Assembly (NCBI GenBank): GCA_022778805.1
Contig: JALFSN010000003.1
Span: forward strand, 157,804-221,803
DNA from: Arcanobacterium sp.
GTDB taxonomy: Bacteria > Actinomycetota > Actinomycetes > Actinomycetales > Actinomycetaceae
DNA length: 64,000 nucleotides
Direction of reading: 5' to 3'
Every line of letters starts with the position of its first letter. Within the stretch, counting starts at the first letter, position 1. A program made the position numbers and the translations under genes. Positions 49,719 through 58,861 of the stretch are shown piece after piece. The notes beneath the pieces are model-generated. The model was not told the origin of the DNA, did no database searches, and saw nothing but the letters and a program-made list of their open reading frames with translations.

Positions 49719-52013
49719 ATGGCAGAATTAGCATCCACCATCGCAGGCTACCCACGAATTGGACGCAACCGAGAGCTGAAAAGGGCGCTCGAAAGCTTCT
49801 GGGCCGGAAAAATTAGCGAAGATCAGTTTGAAGAGAGCGTAGCGCAGCTGGTGCGCACAAACCTCGCCACACTCACTCAGCTCGGACTCACCGGCTCGCT
49901 GCCCGACAGCTCTACGCTCTACGATCAGGTGCTCGATACTACCGTGTTGCTCGGCGCCACGCCGGAGCGTTTCCGCGGCAAAACGGGGCTTGATCTGTAC
50001 TTCTCGCTCGCGCGTGGCGACAAAACCAATCCCCCACTGGAGATGACTAAGTATTTCGATACGAATTATCACTATCTTGTGCCTGAGATTGACGCACAGA
50101 CACCCATCGCTCTCACTGATCGCCGAGTGATTGAGCGCGCCCGAGCGCTAACTGATGAGGGGATCAATGTGCGCCCCGTCATCGTTGGACCCGTCACCTG
50201 GCTTGCCTTGGCAAAAGGTGCGAGTGAGGGCTATGAGCCACTTGAGCGTTTGGATGATGCTATCACCGCCTTTGCCGACGTGCTGCGCGAGTTGGCAGGC
50301 GCCGGTGTGGAGTGGGTACAGATTGATGAGCCAGCGCTGGTGAGCGGCAATCTTGCCGCCGACCGCTCCGCCGTCATTAATGCCACCGTGCGGGCATGGA
50401 ACACGCTTGGCGCTCTCAAAGCTGGAGTAAACCGCCCGAAAGTGCTGCTGAATTTCCCCTACGGGGATTCTTCAGCTGCGCTCGAACGGCTTGCACATAC
50501 TGGCGTTGAGGCTCTCGGCGTAGACGTCGTGCGCGGCTTGCTCCCTGCCAATATTGATCTCAGTGGCATCACGCTAGCCGTGGGGGTGGTGAATGGGCGC
50601 AATATCTGGCGCACCGATCTCAGCGCTGCCCGCGACGTTCTCGAAAGGGCGAAAGCTACCGGAGCCCGCATCGTGGTGAGCACCAGCACATCGCTCCAGC
50701 ACGTGCCCCACTCGGTAGCCGACGAACACTGGGACGATCCGGAGTTGGATGCACATTTGCACGAGTGGCTGGCCTTTGCCGATGAAAAAGTGCGCGAGGT
50801 GGAGATTCTCGACCGTGGTCTGCGCGGCGGATGGAGCAGCATCGAAGACGAGATTTCCCAGGCGTCACAGGCGCTGGCGCGCAGACAGGAGACGGCTGGA
50901 GTCAATAATGCCGCGATTCGGGAGCGCGTGCAGCGCCTCGCCACCGCGCGAGATCGCGTGGACTACGCTCAGCGGGTGCTGGCTCAGAAATCACTCAATC
51001 TGCCGCACTTCCCGACGACGACGATTGGCTCTTTCCCGCAGACTGTGGACGTGCGGAAAGCGCGGGCAGCGTTCAACCGAGCCGATATTTCCGCTGACGA
51101 ATACACTGCCCAGATTAAGGCAGAAGTGGAGCGCGTCATCCGGCTCCAAGAGGATCTCGGGCTGGACGTGCTGGTGCATGGCGAGCCGGAGCGCAACGAT
51201 ATGGTGCAGTATTTTGCCGAACAGCTCACAGGATTCTCCGTCACGGCAAATGGCTGGGTGCAAAGCTACGGCTCACGCGCCACTCGTCCCTCCATCCTCT
51301 GGGGTGACGTCGAGCGCACACACGATATCACTGTGGACTGGTGGAAGTATGCACAATCCTTGACGGATAAGCCAGTGAAGGGCATGCTGACTGGCCCCGT
51401 GACTATTATTGCGTGGAGCTTCGTGCGTGAGGATATCCCACTGCCACAGGTGGCTGACCAGATTGCGCTGGCACTGCGCGATGAGATTGATGCTCTACAA
51501 GAGGCCGGCGCACGAATCGTCCAGGTGGATGAACCGGCACTGCGCGAGTTGCTTCCCTTGGAGCCTGCCGCACACGAGCAGTATCTCACCTGGGCAGTGG
51601 ACGCTTTCAAACTGGCAACAGCTGGCGCAGCTCCTGCCACTCAGATTCATACTCATCTGTGCTATTCCGAGTTTGGCCAGATCATTGATGCTATCGCCGC
51701 GCTTGATGCAGACGTGACGAGCATCGAAGCTGCTCGTTCTAAGATGGAAGTCCTCCCTGATCTGCAAGCCCACGGTTTCAGCCATCAAATTGGCCCAGGG
51801 GTGTGGGATATTCACTCTCCACGAGTGCCCTCAGTATCAGAAGTGAAAAAGCTTCTTGACGAGGCGGCACGCGTGGTACCTGATGACCACTTGTGGGTGA
51901 ATCCAGACTGCGGGCTGAAGACGCGCGACTATCCCGAGACGATTGCGACGCTCAAGAATCTGGTGACGGCGGCGCAAGAGATTCGCGCAGAAAAGCCTGA
52001 AAAGTCTGAGTAA
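49719..52013 (+). CDS. metE: Cobalamin-independent methionine synthase
   Basis: IAGYPRIGRNRELKRALESFWAGKIS, TTTIGSFPQT, HGEPERNDMVQYFAEQL, HTHLCYSEF. Confidence 0.97.
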   Translation: MAELASTIAGYPRIGRNRELKRALESFWAGKISEDQFEESVAQLVRTNLATLTQLGLTGSLPDSSTLYDQVLDTTVLLGATPERFRGKTGLDLYFSLARGDKTNPPLEMTKYFDTNYHYLVPEIDAQTPIALTDRRVIERARALTDEGINVRPVIVGPVTWLALAKGASEGYEPLERLDDAITAFADVLRELAGAGVEWVQIDEPALVSGNLAADRSAVINATVRAWNTLGALKAGVNRPKVLLNFPYGDSSAALERLAHTGVEALGVDVVRGLLPANIDLSGITLAVGVVNGRNIWRTDLSAARDVLERAKATGARIVVSTSTSLQHVPHSVADEHWDDPELDAHLHEWLAFADEKVREVEILDRGLRGGWSSIEDEISQASQALARRQETAGVNNAAIRERVQRLATARDRVDYAQRVLAQKSLNLPHFPTTTIGSFPQTVDVRKARAAFNRADISADEYTAQIKAEVERVIRLQEDLGLDVLVHGEPERNDMVQYFAEQLTGFSVTANGWVQSYGSRATRPSILWGDVERTHDITVDWWKYAQSLTDKPVKGMLTGPVTIIAWSFVREDIPLPQVADQIALALRDEIDALQEAGARIVQVDEPALRELLPLEPAAHEQYLTWAVDAFKLATAGAAPATQIHTHLCYSEFGQIIDAIAALDADVTSIEAARSKMEVLPDLQAHGFSHQIGPGVWDIHSPRVPSVSEVKKLLDEAARVVPDDHLWVNPDCGLKTRDYPETIATLKNLVTAAQEIRAEKPEKSE

Positions 52014-52077
52014 CGCACAGCTAGCATGGGCCTGAGTCACACTGGTCATAGCCTAACCAGCTAGCGCAGCTAGCCAC

Positions 52078-52127
52078 ACGGTGCTGTTGGTGGCAGGGGA
52101 ATCTTCGCCCGCCACCAACAGCACCGT
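52078..52127. terminator. Bidirectional terminator between convergent metE and YhgE/Pip gene
   Basis: ACGGTGCTGTTGGTGGC - 16 nt - GCCACCAACAGCACCGT, 17-bp perfect arms. Confidence 0.88.
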
Positions 52128-52130
52128 ATC

Positions 52131-54179
52131 TCACATCAGTTTCGTCGATTCGAGTGCGCGCGTGAATTTCGCGTTGTAGGCGACGAGCGGTTTGCGTAGC
52201 ACTGTGCCAACTGCGAGCGCCAGCATCAAAAAGGCGAGAAGCCCCAGCATCGCTTTCCAGTAGTCACCGCCATATCCACCCGCCAGAGACGCACGAAAAG
52301 CTCTAATTGCGTAGGTGACGGGGAGCCACGGGCCAAGATTTTGGAACCATTGCGGGAGCAGTGGCAGCGGATAGGCGCCGCCAGCAGCAGAAATCTGGAT
52401 GACCATCAGCAGCACCCCCAGAGCTTTGCCCACATTCGAGAAAATCGCAACCAGCGTATAGACCACGAACATAAAGACCAACGAGCTCAGCCACAGAGCG
52501 AGCATAAGTAGCAGTGGATGCAGTGGCTGCAGTTGCACAAAATAAATCAGCCCCAACCCCACAAGCGTGGACTGTAACAGCCCGATCAGTGCAAAAATCC
52601 CAAATCTGCCAAAGTATTCTTTCAGTCCGTTACCTTGATTCCTCGGCATATCTGTACGCAGCGTCACCGCCGTTAAAAGACTCCCCATCCACAGCGCCAG
52701 CATCGTGTAGAGCGGAGCCATACCCGCACCAAACGACACTAGCGAAAACACGCTTTCACGCTCGACGTCAATCGGGGCGGCAATCATGCTGGCCAACGTA
52801 TCGGGATCCGTCCCGACGAGCTTTTTGAGCTGCGATACGTCCCCTGAGCTCTGAGCGGCGCTGAGGGCGGTACGCAGCGCACTGAATTTTTGTGCGTAAG
52901 CATCGAGATCTGTGGCGAGTGCCCCAATGGATTCTCCGGCTCCCGAGAGCGTTTGAGTGTCGATATCTACCGCAGTGGGCGAGAAAGTAAAATCTTTCTT
53001 CAGCTGCTCAATGGATGTGCGCAGCTCAGCGAGTGCCTGAGGAAAAGCAGCATCTCGTACCTGCGACAGTGCCGCTTTCGCATGGCTGATCGAGGAGAGA
53101 TCTGGCATACGAGGAGCAGAGGTTTTCGCTGCTGCCTCCAAACTGCTGTGTACGCTCTCCTGTGCGGCGATAGCCTGATCGAGGCTCTTAGTGAGGGCAG
53201 CGCCAGCTTCCGGCAATACTGGCGTGATGTGATCGTGCACGTAGCTGCGAAGCTCGGCGTCATGATCGATACTGCGTTGCACACCGTCCGCCATCTCCTG
53301 CAATGCTGCACGCCGATCAGTGTCCGACGCTGCCGCACGAGTGTAGAGATCTTTGACGCGCTGGGCAAGCACATCGTAGCTCTTCAGCGTGGCGTCAATC
53401 GCTGAGCTGAGCGACTCGTCTGATGCTGGCAGTGATATGCCAGCATCGGGGAGGTCGAAAGATGGCGTCTTCACTATCGTCTCAGCACTCTTTATCAACG
53501 GTATGGACGCCGTCACCAGGCCAGAAAATGCTCGGGCAGTTTGGGCACTTGAACGCAGCTGCGATTCTATCCACGAAGCTCGCGCCTCAATCTGCGCGAA
53601 CGTCTTCTGCGTCTGCCCACGATTCATATACTCATTAAGCGAAGCGATCATACGCAGGCAGATATCGCTCAACGTCTGCGTGAAGGCTTGCGAAATCTGC
53701 GCAGATACACCATTTGCTCCCTGCCCCGTAATCTTTGGCGCCAAGGCATTCTTTTTCTCGTTTGTGTAGAGAGCAATATGAGTCGGCTGGGAGCCATCAG
53801 AGTAAAACGTCATGATATCTCGGCTGAACGCCTCAGGAATCACGATGGCGGCATAGTAATCTCCGGATCTGGCTCCATCAATGGCGTCGTCTTCACTCGT
53901 GATAATCCAGTTGAGCTGATTATTGGCTCGCAGTGCTGCGAGCACTTGTTCGCCGACGTTCATCGGCACGGGTAAAAAGTCGCTGTCGAATCCCTGATCG
54001 ACGCTCGCCACCGCTACTTTGAGCCGGCCCGTATTGCCCAACGGATCCCAGCTGGCAAGCACATTAAACCAGGTGAAAAGCAACGGAATGAGCACCAGCC
54101 CACAGAGCACGAGCATCGCCATGACGCTTTTCCAGGCCGCTCGAAGATCGCTGAGGACTATCCTGCCGATCTCTCTCAT
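52131..54179 (-). CDS. YhgE/Pip-domain membrane protein
   Basis: N-terminal TM then NVGEQVLAALRANNQLNWIITSEDDA and DYYAAIVIPEAFSRDIMTF, coiled coil, C-terminal multi-TM block. Confidence 0.9.
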   Translation of the reverse strand: MREIGRIVLSDLRAAWKSVMAMLVLCGLVLIPLLFTWFNVLASWDPLGNTGRLKVAVASVDQGFDSDFLPVPMNVGEQVLAALRANNQLNWIITSEDDAIDGARSGDYYAAIVIPEAFSRDIMTFYSDGSQPTHIALYTNEKKNALAPKITGQGANGVSAQISQAFTQTLSDICLRMIASLNEYMNRGQTQKTFAQIEARASWIESQLRSSAQTARAFSGLVTASIPLIKSAETIVKTPSFDLPDAGISLPASDESLSSAIDATLKSYDVLAQRVKDLYTRAAASDTDRRAALQEMADGVQRSIDHDAELRSYVHDHITPVLPEAGAALTKSLDQAIAAQESVHSSLEAAAKTSAPRMPDLSSISHAKAALSQVRDAAFPQALAELRTSIEQLKKDFTFSPTAVDIDTQTLSGAGESIGALATDLDAYAQKFSALRTALSAAQSSGDVSQLKKLVGTDPDTLASMIAAPIDVERESVFSLVSFGAGMAPLYTMLALWMGSLLTAVTLRTDMPRNQGNGLKEYFGRFGIFALIGLLQSTLVGLGLIYFVQLQPLHPLLLMLALWLSSLVFMFVVYTLVAIFSNVGKALGVLLMVIQISAAGGAYPLPLLPQWFQNLGPWLPVTYAIRAFRASLAGGYGGDYWKAMLGLLAFLMLALAVGTVLRKPLVAYNAKFTRALESTKLM

Positions 54180-57109
54180 TGCTCCTCCTCTGCAGACTCC
54201 TGCGGAACGTCAGAATCGTGAGCATCAGAATCGTCACGATTTTGAACGCCAGAATCATTCTGCGCTGCGCCGTCACCCTCCGCGCAGATCGCCGCTCCCT
54301 CTTTATGTGCGTCGTCGTTCGCAACGTCGTCTGCGTCGTCGTCTGCATCGTCACTCGCAACGTCGTTTGCGGCGCAGCTAACGTCGTCACTCTGCGCGTC
54401 GCTATCATTCTCATCCACAGCTACTACCTCAGCTGTGTCCGCAATCATTTCAGAAATCGTTTCAGAGCTTTCGTAGGGAGTAGCGGGGATTTCGTGAGGC
54501 GTTTCAGAGCTTTCGTGAGGCGTAACAGACGGCGTGACGCGCCTGGGGAGCGGGCGTTCATCATCCATGTGGATCCCCGCACCCCGAGCAGCAATGGCAG
54601 CTCGCAGTTCGTCGTCACTGAGCTGGGTGAGAGCCGTAGATTGCCGAAGCGACTGGCGCAGGTATTCGAGAGCCACCACCGTCATCATCACTGCGAAGAA
54701 CCACAGCGCACTGACGCCGAGGATGAGAGTCTTTTGAGCGGGAAAGACCCCCGCACTACACCCGAGGATTATCATCCCCACGAGGCCGATACTGCCGACG
54801 ACTCTAATCCAGGTGAGATAATTGTGCGTGCGCCGCGCGAGATCAGCAGCAAATCGTTCTTTCCCTTGCATAGCACGGATGATGTCAGCAATTCGGTAGC
54901 CGCGACCAACTACCTGAACTTTTTCAAAACGCACCAGGTTTGTGCGCGCAAGCTCGCGGTTGAAGAGCACGTTGAAGTGCGCTAGCCCTTTGCGAGCGAG
55001 CAGCCCTATGCCAAACGACATGACGCACATCAACACCAGCACCGCCATATACAGGGCATAATGATTCCCGTAAAAACCGCCAATTACTTCGCGCATGGCG
55101 TTGATGCCGTATGAGAGCGGCAGCACCGGATAGAGCAGACGGAAGAAATTGGGCATCAGCTCAATGGGATAGAGCCCTGATGCTCCTGGGATTTGTAAAA
55201 TCGCTAGCACGACTGCAAGCCCTCTGCCCACGTGCCCAAAAGCTGATGTTAAGGCATAGATAATGCTGAAATATGCCACTCCGATGAGCATTCCCGTCAC
55301 GACGAAAATGGCAGGATTCACAGTTTGCACCCCGATAGCGATATCTCCCAGCGTCACGACGCCAGCTTGCCCGAGCACGATCAGAGCTAGCAAGAGGAAC
55401 CTGCCGAGATATGCCTGCCCGACGGTGACCCGTTCAAGGCCCTCTGTATCCACTTCGACGCGGAAGATCACCATGAGCGCAAAGGCACCGATCCACAGCG
55501 AAAGGTTGGTGAAAAGCGCCGCCATCGCAGATCCGTAAGAGTTGATAGGGAAAACGGGAGTGTTGGTCACCGTCACTGGCTGCGCAAAAAACTGCCCGAT
55601 ACGCGAAGCATCCAGACCCGTGATGGTGACGAGCGTATCCGAATGAGCAGCCAGCATGAGCGTCTGGATATCACTGCGGACTCCGTCAATGCCCTCGTGG
55701 AGAGAGGCGAGATTGGAGTCAAAACTGCTCAGCACTCCCTGCGTGGCCGTGAGCTGGCTCAATATGCCATCTATGAGGGTGCGTGCTTCGCTCAACGTCT
55801 GTTTGTAGCTATTGAGATTGGCTGAGAGCGCAGCCGTACGCGACGTGACGGCGCTCATTGCCCGATCGATAGCTGGCAGCGTCGCCGTCACGGATGAGCG
55901 CAGCGTGCTGGCCGTTTGACGACTGCTTTGTGCCGCCTGATCTGCTGCTTGAGCTAACTCGTTTACTGAATGAACGGTAGCTGCAGTGTCGCTGCCGAGC
56001 GCCTGCAATTTCTCTACCAGACGCCGGTTGCCGGCATTGTCTGCATCGAGCCGATCAAGCTCAGCTTTGAGAGGTTCAAGCAACTCGGGAGGAAGATCGG
56101 GAGAGTCGAGAAGCTGCTTGAGAGCCGAAATGACACTATCTGTGCGATCGATAGTATCCGTCATTCGGGCAGTATCTGCCTTGAAGCGACTGCCCACTCC
56201 ATCGAGTTCAGCAGTGATATCTGCCGCAGCTGAGCGAGCCGTACCAGTTGCATCAGCCACCGCAACTGTACCCTCTACCAGAGCTGACGTGGCAGTATCG
56301 GCGTAATCGGCAAGTGACGATTGCGCCTGAACTGCTAGAGCCTGCGCACGAGTGAGAGTCTTCTGAATATCTGCAATTCCGGTGTCAATCTGGGCTATCG
56401 TTTCTTTACCTGATGAGAGCCTTCCGCGCAGATCTGTGATATCTGTCTGAATCGTCGAGATACGCGAACGAGCGTCTGCTATGCCTTGTGAAGCCTGAGC
56501 AAATGTAGTATCGGCGTCTTTGTGCGCATTCGTGAGGTCTTTCTCAATCTCTTTTCCCTGGGCACTGAGCGCCGACGTCGCCGCCTGGACTAGCTGCTGC
56601 TTAAAAATAGCGGTGATCTGCCGCTGCAGCTCCGATGCAGCAGTGTCCGTCATGACTGTGGCGACGACGTTATTCTTCTCGTTCGCACGATAGTGAAGAG
56701 TTGGGCGCACGTGTGTGCCATCAATCATGTGCAGTAGATCTGAACTGAAGCTCGGTGGAATGGTGATAGAGGCATAAACATCGCCTTTCTGCAGAGCGAC
56801 CTCAGCCGCGTCAGCATCCAGAAATTGCCATCCGAGTAAGTCATTGTGCCGCAGCTCAGCCACTATTTGCTGCCCAACGTTGATAGATCCGGAAAGCTCT
56901 GAGCTAGCACCGTGATCTTCATTGACGACGGCGACGCCGATATTTCCAGTCGCTCCGTAGGGGTCCCAGAATGCGCGGACGTTTACCCACGAATATAAAG
57001 CCGGAATGATGAGCACTCCAGCAAGTACTATCCACGCCTTTTTCACGTGGAAAAGGCGCTTTATATCCCGAGTGAAAATCTTCCAGCTCTGTCGCACACA
57101 GGTAACCAT
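54176..57109 (-). CDS. YhgE/Pip-domain membrane protein with acidic low-complexity C-terminal tail
   Basis: NVGQQIVAELRHNDLLGWQFLDADAAEVALQKGDVYASITIPPSFSSDL; 4-nt overlap with the downstream paralogue. Confidence 0.9.
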   Translation of the reverse strand: MVTCVRQSWKIFTRDIKRLFHVKKAWIVLAGVLIIPALYSWVNVRAFWDPYGATGNIGVAVVNEDHGASSELSGSINVGQQIVAELRHNDLLGWQFLDADAAEVALQKGDVYASITIPPSFSSDLLHMIDGTHVRPTLHYRANEKNNVVATVMTDTAASELQRQITAIFKQQLVQAATSALSAQGKEIEKDLTNAHKDADTTFAQASQGIADARSRISTIQTDITDLRGRLSSGKETIAQIDTGIADIQKTLTRAQALAVQAQSSLADYADTATSALVEGTVAVADATGTARSAAADITAELDGVGSRFKADTARMTDTIDRTDSVISALKQLLDSPDLPPELLEPLKAELDRLDADNAGNRRLVEKLQALGSDTAATVHSVNELAQAADQAAQSSRQTASTLRSSVTATLPAIDRAMSAVTSRTAALSANLNSYKQTLSEARTLIDGILSQLTATQGVLSSFDSNLASLHEGIDGVRSDIQTLMLAAHSDTLVTITGLDASRIGQFFAQPVTVTNTPVFPINSYGSAMAALFTNLSLWIGAFALMVIFRVEVDTEGLERVTVGQAYLGRFLLLALIVLGQAGVVTLGDIAIGVQTVNPAIFVVTGMLIGVAYFSIIYALTSAFGHVGRGLAVVLAILQIPGASGLYPIELMPNFFRLLYPVLPLSYGINAMREVIGGFYGNHYALYMAVLVLMCVMSFGIGLLARKGLAHFNVLFNRELARTNLVRFEKVQVVGRGYRIADIIRAMQGKERFAADLARRTHNYLTWIRVVGSIGLVGMIILGCSAGVFPAQKTLILGVSALWFFAVMMTVVALEYLRQSLRQSTALTQLSDDELRAAIAARGAGIHMDDERPLPRRVTPSVTPHESSETPHEIPATPYESSETISEMIADTAEVVAVDENDSDAQSDDVSCAANDVASDDADDDADDVANDDAHKEGAAICAEGDGAAQNDSGVQNRDDSDAHDSDVPQESAEEEQ

Positions 57110-57246
57110 ACCCCGAAAAAATTTCTCAAAGAAACACTATTATGGATGAACACGCTGTGCAGGAGAGCGCTCACCACTTTTCGTGTCCGTGCCGGTAATA
57201 CCCACGCAGGAGATGCACTGTGTCGGAGATACGCTTCCCACAGCAA

Positions 57247-57300
57247 AGCTGTGCTGCTTGAGCATTAGGCTTTTCAGCCATATAGTCAAGCAGCACAGCT
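57247..57300. repeat. 15-bp perfect inverted repeat (stem-loop)
   Basis: AGCTGTGCTGCTTGA - 24 nt - TCAAGCAGCACAGCT. Confidence 0.9.
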
Positions 57301-57337
57301 CGTATATCGGTAGATGCAGATATCAGCTACATCCTTT

Positions 57338-57356
57338 AGGCGTAAATCTTACGCCT
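57338..57356 (-). terminator. Compact hairpin directly after the LPXTG gene
   Basis: AGGCGTAA - ATC - TTACGCCT. Confidence 0.65.
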
Positions 57357-57362
57357 GCTATG

Positions 57363-58304
57363 TCAGTTGAACTTACGACGAAGCGCAACGCCGGCAGCGC
57401 CCGTCAGACTCGTCAGACCAGCAAGTCCGGCAACAATCCCAATGGCAGCGCCCGTCTTAGGAAGCTGTGCACTAGCTTCTACGCTAGGCGCAGCAGCAGG
57501 AGCCTTCTCAGCCACCTTCACTTTGTCAGCCACCTTGGTCTCTGCTTTAGCACCAGGCTTAACCTCTGCACCAGGCTTAGCTTCGGTACCAGGCTTAGCT
57601 TCGGTACCAGGCTTGACCTCTTCGGTATTAGGAGTATCTTCTTTGGCTAGGCACTGGCCAAGAGCCATGCAGGGGTTCCGCTTGAAATCCCGCAAGACAT
57701 TGACGAGCACACGGCGATCTTCTTTGACAGTAGAGAGCCTCTCCTCGACAGTCTTAAGAGCTTCCTTCTCGGCATCAATGAATGCTTTGTCCTGTGCATT
57801 AGCAGCCGCTGCATCTTTCTTCAGCTGATCCAGCTCTTTCGCCAACTTGTCCAGCTTTGCAAAGTCATCCTTGTAGGTGTACTTTGCCATATCTTCGCCG
57901 AACGTTTTAACGATGACGTTCCACGAATCCTGAGCTGCAGCGAATTCTTTTTCTTTTGCTGCTACGGCTTTGCTATTGTCTTTCTTGCTGTAATCATCAA
58001 TATACTGCTTGGCTTTTGCTGCCTCTTCTTCCAAGTACGCAATCTTAGAATCAATTTCGGGTAGCAATGCTTCGAGCTTGGGCTTCAGCACTTTGTTTCT
58101 CTCGATCGTCACCTTCGGACGATCCCACTTGTTGGTATCAAGATCCCACGTAGAGAGATCGTAGTAGCTCGAGCTGCGCTGCCCAATCATTGTAACGACA
58201 TCGCCCGGCTGATAGTTCTGAGTCGCAGCGAATGCTGCCGTCCCGCCCGAGAAGCATACGGCTCCGGAGAGAATCACAGCAGCGAAAGCTTTCTTCACCT
58301 TCAT
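57363..58304 (-). CDS. LPXTG-anchored predicted helical surface protein
   Basis: Signal peptide MKVKKAFAAVILSGAVCFSGGTAAFA, helical core, KPGTEA repeats, LPKTG + TM + RRKFN; RBS AGGGGA. Confidence 0.9.
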   Translation of the reverse strand: MKVKKAFAAVILSGAVCFSGGTAAFAATQNYQPGDVVTMIGQRSSSYYDLSTWDLDTNKWDRPKVTIERNKVLKPKLEALLPEIDSKIAYLEEEAAKAKQYIDDYSKKDNSKAVAAKEKEFAAAQDSWNVIVKTFGEDMAKYTYKDDFAKLDKLAKELDQLKKDAAAANAQDKAFIDAEKEALKTVEERLSTVKEDRRVLVNVLRDFKRNPCMALGQCLAKEDTPNTEEVKPGTEAKPGTEAKPGAEVKPGAKAETKVADKVKVAEKAPAAAPSVEASAQLPKTGAAIGIVAGLAGLTSLTGAAGVALRRKFN

Positions 58305-58366
58305 AATGTTCCCCTATTGCAATTTTCCATATCTAGCGTCAAATACGCGGTGCGCTGACGCTACTG

Positions 58367-58399
58367 AGCGTAGCGCTCCCCCCCCCCGAGTCAAATTGA
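58367..58399 (-). promoter_or_regulatory. Candidate promoter with poly-G(10) spacer
   Basis: Minus strand TTGACT - C G10 AGCGC (16 nt) - TACGCT; G tract 58378-58387. Confidence 0.55.
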
Positions 58400-58573
58400 C
58401 CGAAATAATGGGATTGCGGTATGGAAAGAACAATGGGAGACATACAGGGTAGGGGTGGTTGAAGAAACTATCATCAGGTTTGGAGTGCGAAAGTTTGGAT
58501 GGCGAAAATGCGTGAGCACACCCTTGGATATACGGCGATATCTACGGCGATATGCGCACTATGCCTTAGCTTA

Positions 58574-58593
58574 TAGGGCACAGCTGTGCCCTA
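58574..58593. repeat. 20-bp perfect palindrome TAGGGCACAGCTGTGCCCTA
   Basis: Direct reading. Confidence 0.95.
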
Positions 58594-58833
58594 CCGTGTA
58601 AGCACGGCGTAGGTGTGCGTGCAGGCATAAAACACGCAGTGTATGCACAGCTAGGCATATGTGAACTTAAGATGGCCGTGCATCAAATACAGCACTCGCG
58701 TACCACTGATAAAGTACAGCGCAAGCATCGCCTAAGCTGCGGCGTCACGCCCGCATGAGCGCATACCTCGCCAGCTGACTACGTATACCTTGCCAGCTGC
58801 AGCTGAACTAACACAGAACTGATTTTACAGGCG

Positions 58834-58861
58834 GTTCAGCCCTCTCAGTTCAGCCCTCTAC
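58834..58861. repeat. 14-bp tandem repeat over the LPXTG-gene stop codon
   Basis: GTTCAGCCCTCTCA / GTTCAGCCCTCTAC. Confidence 0.9.

Noticed and set aside
52131-57109. Prophage remnant because of phage infection protein homology
   Set aside because: Pip/YhgE are chromosomal membrane proteins; no phage structural, integrase or lysis genes nearby.
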